A stretch of DNA of 6,238 bases from Bacteroidales bacterium (lineage in GTDB: Bacteria > Bacteroidota > Bacteroidia > Bacteroidales > UBA932). The stretch's first letter is position 1; every line of letters begins with the position of its first letter. Positions 1 through 6,238 of the stretch are shown here, one piece after another. Location of the stretch: NCBI GenBank assembly GCA_017555925.1, contig JAFZFL010000043.1, forward strand, positions 1 through 6,238. The letters run 5' to 3'. The notes under the pieces were generated by a model that saw only the letters and a program-made list of their open reading frames with translations, had not been told where the DNA came from and ran no database searches. A program made the position numbers and the translations under genes.

Positions 1-56
1 TAAGAGTATCTTTGACCGCTCTGTCCATCATAAGTAAGAGAGATTGTGGTTTGAAG
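1..56 (-). pseudogene. Continuation of the receptor reading frame beyond the TGA stop
   Basis: The 18 codons following the TGA at 59-57, read in the same frame, encode LQTTISLTYDGQSGQRYS. This resembles what Oar-like receptors carry directly after the RPH...YAK segment: a strand of type TTxSLxY, then GxSGxxYS. The original gene therefore very probably ran through this point and on past the left window edge. Because the homology resumes in the same frame, a single frameshift cannot explain the stop. A substitution to TGA, or a compensating pair of small indels, is required. The rest of the C-terminus lies outside the window. Confidence 0.7.
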
Positions 57-2714
57 TCATTTTGCATACCTTGTAGTAGTATATGTAAGTACACCCATCA
101 CTTTATGAGGTCTGTCAAACATTGAGTATGAAAGTTCTGGAGAATTTGTATCTACAGAGTAGTTGTATTTCCAGTTGGAGTATGCAACAGATGATGTACC
201 ATCATTCACTGAGTATGAGTGGCCATATGTATAGGCTGCCATAAAGTTAAGACCAAAGTCAAATGATTTCTCAACTTTTGCACTTAGTGAATATGTGTAA
301 CCCTTGTTTGTATTTGCAAGGTCAACAATTGCATAGTAATCTTTATTGATTGTGTAGTAAGGCGCTGTGCTGCCAGGATTTGCCTCCGCTGCAGTTGCAT
401 TTACGCCATAAACCACGCTGTTTGAATTGATAGCAAGGTTCTTGAAGAATACGTTGTTAAGAGTCTTTGAGTACAACGCATCAACTGTAATCTTCCAGCC
501 GCCCTCAAACTCCTGATCCAAACCAAGGTTCACACGGAATACCTGAGGATATTTGAAAGATTTTGACAATGTATTGATAGTTGCTTTTCCACCGGCAGAA
601 GCAGCACCTGCAAGAACAACATCCTTATATGGATCTGCTGTCATAGGGAAATCTGCACCAGGGTTGTTCATTGTTATTGATTTGGACTCCATACCAGTGT
701 TGTTGTATGCGTTTGACAACCATACAAACGGAACACGTCCTGTAAATAGACCCGCACCACCTCTGAACAATGTCTTGTGGCTGTCGTTAAGGAACCAGCG
801 GAATCCCACTCTTGGAGAGAACAATACTTTTGCACTTGGAGTTACACCTACATATGAGTTGTTTGTATTGGCTATATTGTGCTCATTGAACTCAGGGTTC
901 TCAGTAGGTTTGTTCAACAATACAGGCATATCAACACGCACACCATATGTTAGAGTAAAGTTTCTGTTAGGTTTCCACTCATCCTGTGCATAAAGGCCAA
1001 ATTGTGCAGCCCAGGTTGTAGCACCCCATCTTGTATTTCCATTTGTAAGTTCAGGATCTGCATATTTGTAGTTGAACTGGCTTATTACATTGTTGAAATA
1101 GTCAGCAACTGTATTATATGTATAACCTCCGAAAGCATACTGCAAGAATACGTTATAGAATTTGAACAACTCATTGTGAGTACCAACAGTTATGTTGTGG
1201 TTACCCTTGTAGATTGTAAAGTTGTCAGTTAGTGTATACGCATCAGAACTCATTGCATTTGCACCTGACGAGTAGTTTGTACCCAAAGAGAATGTCATAT
1301 CCTCATTGTTGATGTAGACATTTGGACCTGCATAAGGAATAGTTCTCTCATCCCTTACAAACACTGCAGTTGCACGCAACTCATTTGACATATCATCTGC
1401 AACACGCGAGTTCAACTCCATAACAACAGTGTTGGTCTTGTTTGACTGCTTGTACGCAGAGTTGTTGAAGGTGTATGAAGTGCGGCCTGCGCTGTACTGG
1501 TCTGCAAATGCATCCATAAACTGGTAACGTACCATCAATTTGTTGTTATTGTTGATGTTCCAGTCCATACGCAAAAGGGCGTTGATTGAACGGTCCTCAA
1601 CCTGATGCTGACCGAATGACTCACCTGTATTTTTAACACCGTATGTCTTCTCATAGTGGTCAATCATAGCCTGAGCCATCTTCTCATTGAATACAGAACC
1701 CAATGAGTTGCCATCTGCATCAAATACCTCCTCTGCCAATGTTATATCATTGTAACTGCCGTTTGATGGTGTATACACGTTAGGATATGTCTTTTTGTAG
1801 TACTCACCGCTGGCAAAGATGAACAATTTGTCTTTTACGATTGGAGCACCTATTGTAACACCATAAGTTTGAGACAACTGATTGTCATATTTCTTTCTGT
1901 TTGCAACATTGCCAGGAGTTGTTCCAATCATATCCTGATTGTTGAAATATGTGTAGAACGAGCCCTTAACTGTATTGGTACCTGATTTTGTAATTGCATT
2001 GATAGCACCACCTGTAAAACCTGACTGGCGTACATCAAAAGGAGCAACTACAACCTGAACCTCCTCAATTGCATCAAGAGATACAGGATTTGCACCTGTC
2101 TGACCGCCATTGGTACCTGATGAAGACAAACCAAAAGCATCATTGGCTATTGCACCGTCAATTTGGAAACTGTTGTAACGGTTATTGGTACCTGCAAATG
2201 AGATACCGCCGTTTTTGCTCACAGAAGCCTGTGGTGAAAGTTTTGCAATGTCGTAAACACTTCTGTCAATTGTAGGCATAGACTCCACTGTCTTCAAGTT
2301 GAATGAAGATGATGCACCTGTTCTTGATGCATTGAATGCAGTTTCACTTACTACAATAATAGCCTCCAACTCGTTTGACATCTCCATAGTGGCATTAATC
2401 TCATAAGGCTCACCCAATTTAAGGAATATGTCCTTGTACTCAAGTGTTGCCATTCCAATGTATGAGATTTGGATTGCATAAGGACCTCCAGTACGCATAC
2501 CGTTCATAATGAATCTACCATGCTCATTAGTAACAGCAACATACTTAGTTCCTGAAGGAGTGTGGGTTGCAATAATGCCCGCTCCTATCAGCTCTTCGCC
2601 TGTTGTATCAATTACGTAGCCATTGATGCTGGACGTAGTTACCTGTGCGAAAGCTGGCACAAGTATAAACATACAAGCCAAAGAGGCAAGAAAACATTTA
2701 ACTTTTTGTTTCAT
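57..2714 (-). CDS. Oar-like TonB-dependent outer-membrane receptor, C-terminus cut short by TGA
   Basis: Predicted outer-membrane beta-barrel importer driven by TonB-ExbB-ExbD; the substrate is not readable from sequence. The ATG frame gives 885 residues. Residues 1-23 are a signal peptide (basic MKQKVK, hydrophobic core, cleavage AFA-Q). Residues about 27-110 resemble the carboxypeptidase-regulatory-like beta-sandwich that precedes many Bacteroidota receptors (INGYVIDTTGE, then TNEHGRF). Residues about 120-245 are the plug, with FQIDGAI near 183 and the family hallmark FTGGAINAITKSGTN at 233-247. The remainder is aromatic-rich barrel sequence ending near DRPHKVMGVL. Family members usually run to about 1000-1100 residues, and this one stops in the last part of the barrel, lacking the closing strands and terminal aromatic residue. 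The gene starts 35 bp after the nuclease lipoprotein stop with no visible promoter between them, so it is probably the second gene of an operon. No SusD-like partner is present, which fits Oar-type rather than SusC-type. The family assignment is firm; whether the product works is uncertain. Confidence 0.9.
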   Translation of the reverse strand: MKQKVKCFLASLACMFILVPAFAQVTTSSINGYVIDTTGEELIGAGIIATHTPSGTKYVAVTNEHGRFIMNGMRTGGPYAIQISYIGMATLEYKDIFLKLGEPYEINATMEMSNELEAIIVVSETAFNASRTGASSSFNLKTVESMPTIDRSVYDIAKLSPQASVSKNGGISFAGTNNRYNSFQIDGAIANDAFGLSSSGTNGGQTGANPVSLDAIEEVQVVVAPFDVRQSGFTGGAINAITKSGTNTVKGSFYTYFNNQDMIGTTPGNVANRKKYDNQLSQTYGVTIGAPIVKDKLFIFASGEYYKKTYPNVYTPSNGSYNDITLAEEVFDADGNSLGSVFNEKMAQAMIDHYEKTYGVKNTGESFGQHQVEDRSINALLRMDWNINNNNKLMVRYQFMDAFADQYSAGRTSYTFNNSAYKQSNKTNTVVMELNSRVADDMSNELRATAVFVRDERTIPYAGPNVYINNEDMTFSLGTNYSSGANAMSSDAYTLTDNFTIYKGNHNITVGTHNELFKFYNVFLQYAFGGYTYNTVADYFNNVISQFNYKYADPELTNGNTRWGATTWAAQFGLYAQDEWKPNRNFTLTYGVRVDMPVLLNKPTENPEFNEHNIANTNNSYVGVTPSAKVLFSPRVGFRWFLNDSHKTLFRGGAGLFTGRVPFVWLSNAYNNTGMESKSITMNNPGADFPMTADPYKDVVLAGAASAGGKATINTLSKSFKYPQVFRVNLGLDQEFEGGWKITVDALYSKTLNNVFFKNLAINSNSVVYGVNATAAEANPGSTAPYYTINKDYYAIVDLANTNKGYTYSLSAKVEKSFDFGLNFMAAYTYGHSYSVNDGTSSVAYSNWKYNYSVDTNSPELSYSMFDRPHKVMGVLTYTTTRYAK

Positions 2715-2749
2715 AAATTTTATAAGTTAGATTATTGATTATATTCATA

Positions 2750-4867
2750 TTACAGTCCCCATACTCCCGGAGCAAAACTCTCCTCAACCCTACTCTCTAT
2801 AACATCGTCAAGATTGTGAAAGAAATCAAAACCCGTCATAGCTTCAATATCCTTTACTCTTTTTGCATTTGTTGCCGTTACAGCAGCCGAAGATGGCTTC
2901 TTGTTCTCATACCAGAATCCCAATGCAGAATATCCTCCATTCTCAGCAGAGCTCTTTGAATAGCGCAACAGAACTTTAAACAGAGCTTTAGGTTTGGCAA
3001 CCTGTTTGCCCTCATTATCCTTAATATATTCAACTGCAGGGCTGTCGTTTGTAGAAATAACCACTCCAGTTACAACATAGAGGGTATCGCAACTCTTTGA
3101 CCACTCCCTTATTTTATTCTCAAGATTACCCCAAACACTCTGGTTCAAATCTGAATTCTGGGCTATTATATTAGGGAAGTAGAATGTCTGCTGATTTGCC
3201 TCTATACTGCACACCCTGTCTTGAGACGGCAACTGATGTCCCCTGTCATAACCGTTAACACCCCAGCCTTTAAAGAGTGCAGGCTGACACCATAGCGGCA
3301 ATTTGGGTTCATATGCCCAACTGTCTGTCCTGTTCACATTATCCTCTGCAATATCCTTGTATATAGGATAAGCCACCCAATGGGAGACTCTGTTATTTCC
3401 ATCATACCAATAAGAAAAACTCCTTACATCATTACCCTTGACATCTGTACGGTGAGTAACAAATGCAAACTCATCTTTTGTCTCAACCAACGGTAACTCC
3501 ATCCACTTCTCCACCCTGTCTGAAATCATAGCCTCATACTTTGCCTGCTTCACTGCAAGTACAACACTTTTGCCCGCTATAGGACCATCGGTGGCCTCAA
3601 ATGTTATCTCAACGCTTCTCTCCTCTGTTTCACTCGGATTCTTACCATACGAAACATTAACAATCTTATCTCCATTACCACTGTCGGGAGAGACTACAAA
3701 ATCAGGATTTGATGAGGTCGCTTTCCAGCCGCCTGTTGACACAAGCTCAAGATCAAAAGAACCCGCATTGCACAAAACCTCCTTGGTTGCGAACTGCAAA
3801 GCAAGTTTTGCTGCCGATTCAAACCTTGGAGAGGTCATTTCCAAATAATCAGAAACCATAGAGACCATCATCTGCACCTTGCCATTATACACACCTGCAA
3901 TACCCTTTAATGTACCGCTTCCCTGAGGTACCTGCTCTCCTTTAAATACCGCATATTTTGAAGTGAACAGATCAAACACCTCTCCACTTTTGGCCTCAAA
4001 ACCAATATTTGTATGGGCATCTTCCGTTGCAAATGTCTTCTTCAAATCCGCCTCCACAACTTGCACTTCGTCAACAGCCACATACATAGATTCGTACTTG
4101 CCGGCCAACAGATCTGCTACAGAGACCCTCTTTGCAACAGGAGTTACATTACCCACCTTGGAGATTGCAGCTAAAGGCATACCTGTACCATTATCCCCCT
4201 GCACCTGCAAAGCGCCGTTTGCATAAACCGCCAAAGTGAGCCCCTTTAAGGCAACCCTCACTTTATCGCCACGGGCAAACTCCTTATTATCTGCAGCACA
4301 ATAGAGCTGCAAACCCGCCTCACTATCTGAAACCACTATAGTCTTTGCCGTTGAATAATTGTTCAATCCTCCATCTGTATCCCGACGGAAATTACTGATT
4401 ACAACTCCTTCAATCAAAATATCTTCCGACACCTTTACAGGAGTTCCGCCAAACATCTCCCTCACCTTGGATATTGGAGTTATTACAAGCTCCGGCTCTT
4501 CCGGCTCAACCTTTGGTGCAGCTGCCTGCGAAATCACTACAGAAGCATCTGCCTTATTTGAAAAGACTCTTACCGTAGCACTCCTTGCTGCCCCATCATT
4601 GGCCGACACAGCTATAGTTATTGAACCATTGCCAGTTCCGCTCTTTGGAGTTACCGCAACCCAATTACCCTCCATATCAAAAACAGAGGCGTTCCAAGCT
4701 GTGTTAGCTGTAACGCCAATCTGCGCTGCTATACCAAACTCATCACACTCTATCTTACTCTGTGACAACTCTATTGATTCCATTATTGCATCATTGCCTC
4801 CACAACAGGCACAACTTAATGCAATAATAACAAAAGACAAAAGGTTTAACGCTCTCCTTAAATTCAT
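2750..4867 (-). CDS. Secreted lipoprotein with BACON-like, DUF5689-like and non-specific DNA/RNA endonuclease domains
   Basis: Predicted surface or periplasmic nuclease of the Serratia-type (NUC1, His-Me finger) family, which hydrolyses DNA and RNA with little sequence preference using a metal ion. ATG at 4867 is preferred: it gives 705 residues starting MNLRRALNLL, a clean lipoprotein signal; an in-frame TTG three codons upstream is the only earlier alternative. The lipidated cysteine is C19, C21 or C22 (ALSCACCGG). Residues about 31-117 form a BACON-like Ig-fold (WVAVTPKSGTGNGS). Residues about 126-345 match DUF5689 (VREMFGG, ILIEGVVISN, GDKVRVALKG). Residues about 355-443 look like a second BACON-like fold. 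The nuclease domain spans about 450-705 with DRGH at 541-544 (general base H544), then N575 and E583 in a NQSVWGNLE segment, with the same 8-residue spacing as Serratia N119 and E127. The catalytic set looks complete. The gene leads an apparent operon with the TonB-dependent receptor. Nuclease identity is strong; the roles of the N-terminal modules are unknown. Confidence 0.9.
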   Translation of the reverse strand: MNLRRALNLLSFVIIALSCACCGGNDAIMESIELSQSKIECDEFGIAAQIGVTANTAWNASVFDMEGNWVAVTPKSGTGNGSITIAVSANDGAARSATVRVFSNKADASVVISQAAAPKVEPEEPELVITPISKVREMFGGTPVKVSEDILIEGVVISNFRRDTDGGLNNYSTAKTIVVSDSEAGLQLYCAADNKEFARGDKVRVALKGLTLAVYANGALQVQGDNGTGMPLAAISKVGNVTPVAKRVSVADLLAGKYESMYVAVDEVQVVEADLKKTFATEDAHTNIGFEAKSGEVFDLFTSKYAVFKGEQVPQGSGTLKGIAGVYNGKVQMMVSMVSDYLEMTSPRFESAAKLALQFATKEVLCNAGSFDLELVSTGGWKATSSNPDFVVSPDSGNGDKIVNVSYGKNPSETEERSVEITFEATDGPIAGKSVVLAVKQAKYEAMISDRVEKWMELPLVETKDEFAFVTHRTDVKGNDVRSFSYWYDGNNRVSHWVAYPIYKDIAEDNVNRTDSWAYEPKLPLWCQPALFKGWGVNGYDRGHQLPSQDRVCSIEANQQTFYFPNIIAQNSDLNQSVWGNLENKIREWSKSCDTLYVVTGVVISTNDSPAVEYIKDNEGKQVAKPKALFKVLLRYSKSSAENGGYSALGFWYENKKPSSAAVTATNAKRVKDIEAMTGFDFFHNLDDVIESRVEESFAPGVWGL

Positions 4868-4889
4868 ATTGAACAATCAGTTATAAAAA

Positions 4890-4920
4890 CAAATTTAACT
4901 TATTTAAAAATTTTTTCAAA
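4890..4920 (-). promoter_or_regulatory. Bacteroidota-type promoter for the nuclease-receptor operon
   Basis: Read on the minus strand, TTTG (4920-4917) is followed after exactly 19 bp by TAAATTTG (4897-4890). This matches the Bacteroidota primary-sigma consensus of a -33 TTTG and a -7 TAnnTTTG. Transcription would start near 4883-4886, leaving a leader of about 15-20 nt before the ATG at 4867. No Shine-Dalgarno sequence is visible in the AT-rich leader, as usual in this phylum. The transcription start is inferred, not measured. Confidence 0.72.
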
Positions 4921-4928
4921 AATTATAT

Positions 4929-4936
4929 TACCTTTG
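4929..4936 (+). promoter_or_regulatory. Putative -7 element of the metK promoter
   Basis: TACCTTTG is an exact match to the Bacteroidota -7 consensus TAnnTTTG. It places the transcription start near 4941-4945, just before the riboswitch aptamer, giving a leader of about 115 nt. The -33 box is poor: only TTTA at 4903-4906, with a 22-bp gap, comes near TTTG. The element lies about 10 bp from the -33 box of the divergent operon, so the two promoters share a compact region. Confidence 0.6.
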
Positions 4937-4948
4937 CCGCCGATTTTT

Positions 4949-5021
4949 TGTGGAAAGATTTGACTGCTTGCAACCACGCTAAAAAATGCTAAAATGAAGA
5001 GCTCAGAAGCACCAAGTCAAA
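4949..5021 (+). promoter_or_regulatory. SAM-II-type S-adenosylmethionine riboswitch in the metK leader
   Basis: The RNA senses SAM and is expected to lower metK expression when SAM is plentiful. The sequence shows the SAM-II layout. P1 pairs UGUGG (4949-4953) with CCACG (4974-4978). Its loop carries the conserved GAUUU (4957-4961) and UUGCA (4968-4972), followed by GCUAAA (4978-4983) and GCUAAA (4988-4993). The pseudoknot P2a forms fully: A4972-U4987, C4971-G4988, G4970-C4989, then U4969-A4991 and U4968-A4992, leaving U4990 unpaired where known SAM-II aptamers use a uridine to contact SAM. The second half of P2 is not adjacent as in the classic form; GACU (4962-4965) can pair with AGUC (5015-5018), extendable to 7 bp (4959-4965 with 5015-5021), so the feature is drawn to 5021. 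Location directly ahead of metK and behind a promoter element supports the call. The class was recognised by eye, without a covariance-model search. Confidence 0.8.
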
Positions 5022-5027
5022 GCCTTT

Positions 5028-5055
5028 CTAAATAATTAACCCCTAAATTATTTAG
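5028..5055 (+). repeat. Perfect 10-bp inverted repeat just before the metK start codon
   Basis: CTAAATAATT (5028-5037) and AATTATTTAG (5046-5055) are exact inverted copies around an 8-nt spacer (AACCCCTA). In RNA they would form an AU-rich hairpin ending 3 nt before the metK ATG, where it could hinder ribosome access. The hairpin follows the riboswitch and has no U-tract typical of an intrinsic terminator, so a translational role is more likely than termination. As DNA it could equally be a protein-binding palindrome. The symmetry is certain; the function is inferred. Confidence 0.6.
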
Positions 5056-5058
5056 TTT

Positions 5059-6238
5059 ATGTCTTATTTGTTTACTTCAGAATCAGTTTCAGAGGGTCAT
5101 CCTGATAAAGTGGCTGACCAGATTTCAGATGCCATCCTTGATGAATTTTTGCGCCAGGATCCAACAAGCAAAGTTGCCTGCGAAACATTTGTAAGTACCG
5201 GCCTTGTTGTTGTTGGAGGAGAGGTGCGTTCAGAGGCTTATGTAGATATTCAAAGTGTAGCCCGCGGTGTTATAAACAGAATCGGATACACAAAAGCGGA
5301 TTATATGTTCGACGGCAACTCTTGCGGTATACTTTCTGCCCTTCATGAGCAGTCTCCAGACATTAACCGCGGCGTTGTGGTAGAGAATAAAGATGAGCAG
5401 GGCGCTGGTGACCAGGGAATGATGTTCGGTTATGCCTGCACAGATACAGAGGATTATATGCCTCTTCCACTTTATCTGTCACATCTTACACTATTTGAGT
5501 TGGCCAAGATAAGAAAAGAGAGCAATCTTATGCCATACTTGAGACCCGATGCGAAATCGCAATTTACAATCGAGTACTCAGACGACCATGAGCCGTTGAG
5601 GATACACACAATTGTTGTATCTACCCAACATGATGAGTTTGACACAGATGAGGCTATGCAACAGCGCATAAAAGAGGATATCAGAAATATCCTTCTTCCA
5701 AGAGTAATTGCACAGCTTCCTGAGGCTACACAAAAACTTTTCAAAGATGATTTCATTCTCTTTGTAAACCCTACCGGAAAATTTGTCATTGGCGGTCCTC
5801 ATGGTGATACCGGTCTTACAGGCCGTAAGATTGTAGTTGACACATACGGTGGACGCGGAGCTCACGGTGGTGGAGCCTTCTCTGGCAAAGATTCATCTAA
5901 AGTAGACCGTTCTGCAGCTTATGCAGCACGCCACATTGCCAAAAATCTTGTGGCGGCAGGTGTTGCCAAAGAGGTGCTTGTACAGCTTGCTTATGCCATT
6001 GGAGTTGCGCAACCTGTAAGTATTTTCATCAACACACGCGGCACAAGCAACATAAACATAACAGACGGAGATATTGCACGAACAGTTGGTAAGATCTTTG
6101 ACTTGAGACCTGCAAAGATTGTAGAGAAATTTGGACTTACATACCCAATCTTTGAGGCAACTGCAGCATACGGTCATATGGGCCGCACACCTTACAGAAA
6201 AGAGGTTGAGATTATTGAGAACGGCAAAACTGCTACCA
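5059..6238 (+). CDS. metK: S-adenosylmethionine synthetase (methionine adenosyltransferase), 3' end outside the window
   Basis: Makes S-adenosylmethionine from methionine and ATP, releasing phosphate and diphosphate, in the cytoplasm; SAM then supplies methylation and other pathways. The open frame runs from ATG at 5059 to the window edge, 393 codons plus one base, with no frameshift or stop. MetK signatures are all present: [13 protein letters not shown] at residues 5-17 (H14, D16 and K17 in the ATP/metal site), [12 protein letters not shown] at 115-126, [13 protein letters not shown] at 245-257 and [19 protein letters not shown] from about 270, where many family members have KDPSK. The C-terminal domain is recognisable at FDLRP and ETAAYGH-like [12 protein letters not shown]. 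Bacteroidota MetK is about 430 residues, so roughly 35-40 should be missing. The start fits other MetK N-termini; no Shine-Dalgarno sequence is seen. The gene diverges from the nuclease operon and has its own SAM-II-type leader, implying feedback control by its product. Confidence 0.97.
   Translation, partial: MSYLFTSESVSEGHPDKVADQISDAILDEFLRQDPTSKVACETFVSTGLVVVGGEVRSEAYVDIQSVARGVINRIGYTKADYMFDGNSCGILSALHEQSPDINRGVVVENKDEQGAGDQGMMFGYACTDTEDYMPLPLYLSHLTLFELAKIRKESNLMPYLRPDAKSQFTIEYSDDHEPLRIHTIVVSTQHDEFDTDEAMQQRIKEDIRNILLPRVIAQLPEATQKLFKDDFILFVNPTGKFVIGGPHGDTGLTGRKIVVDTYGGRGAHGGGAFSGKDSSKVDRSAAYAARHIAKNLVAAGVAKEVLVQLAYAIGVAQPVSIFINTRGTSNINITDGDIARTVGKIFDLRPAKIVEKFGLTYPIFEATAAYGHMGRTPYRKEVEIIENGKTAT

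Noticed and set aside
57..59. TGA read as a sense codon (recoded genetic code or selenocysteine)
   Set aside because: Tryptophan is encoded by TGG throughout, no other in-frame TGA occurs in the three genes, the family does not use selenocysteine here, and Bacteroidota use the standard code.
553..1232. Plus-strand open frames of 76-146 codons opposite the receptor gene
   Set aside because: They are antisense to a clearly coding receptor frame and show no domain, signal or promoter. The plus-strand frames at 2069-2275, 2735-2959, 3570-3848, 3963-4226 and 4359-4886 were rejected for the same reason.
4868..4876. In-frame TTG start three codons upstream for the nuclease lipoprotein
   Set aside because: ATG at 4867 gives a standard positively charged signal-peptide start (MNLRR) and lies a sensible distance from the predicted transcription start. 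TTG would add only three residues with no supporting signal.
4905..4920. AAAAA-TTTTTT stretch as an intrinsic terminator
   Set aside because: It has no GC-rich stem and lies between divergent promoters where no transcript ends. It is better explained as AT-rich promoter spacer.
4978..4994. Tandem GCTAAAA copies as a short direct repeat or regulator site
   Set aside because: Both copies sit at positions conserved in SAM-II aptamers, so the riboswitch explains them better than a repeat element.
5472..6177. Three open frames of 94-105 codons on the minus strand
   Set aside because: They lie entirely antisense to the intact metK frame, overlap one another, and encode cysteine-rich or low-complexity sequence with no recognisable domain.

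Overview
The window looks like chromosome of a Bacteroidota organism, probably order Bacteroidales. Four things point there: an Oar-type TonB-dependent receptor whose signal peptide ends AFA-Q, a secreted lipoprotein built from BACON-like and DUF5689-like modules, intergenic promoters matching the Bacteroidota consensus (TTTG, about 19 bp, TAnnTTTG), and no Shine-Dalgarno sequences ahead of the genes. Genus cannot be decided from the sequence alone. No tRNA, rRNA, CRISPR array, insertion sequence or phage gene was seen, and the longest gene-free stretch is 191 bp (4868-5058).

Left part, minus strand (1-4867): a two-gene unit read right to left. First comes a 705-residue lipoprotein with a signal peptide, BACON-like, DUF5689-like and second BACON-like domains, and a C-terminal non-specific DNA/RNA endonuclease domain with an intact DRGH motif. 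After 35 bp comes an Oar-like TonB-dependent outer-membrane receptor. A consensus promoter sits just upstream of the lipoprotein gene and none is visible between the two genes, so they are probably cotranscribed. The pairing suggests a surface system that cuts extracellular nucleic acid and imports the products, but this role is inferred. The receptor frame is broken by an in-frame TGA at 57-59. Family-like sequence continues in the same frame to the window edge, so the gene carries a nonsense change, a pair of compensating indels, or a sequence error.

Middle (4868-5058): a compact divergent control region. It holds the minus-strand promoter, a plus-strand -7 element, a SAM-II-type riboswitch aptamer with its pseudoknot pairing, a 7-nt segment complementary to the aptamer loop, and a perfect 10-bp inverted repeat ending 3 nt before the next start codon.

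Right part, plus strand (5059-6238): metK, S-adenosylmethionine synthetase, intact as far as the window edge and lacking only its C-terminal end. A SAM-sensing leader ahead of the SAM-making enzyme is a self-consistent feedback circuit and is the best-supported regulatory finding in the window.
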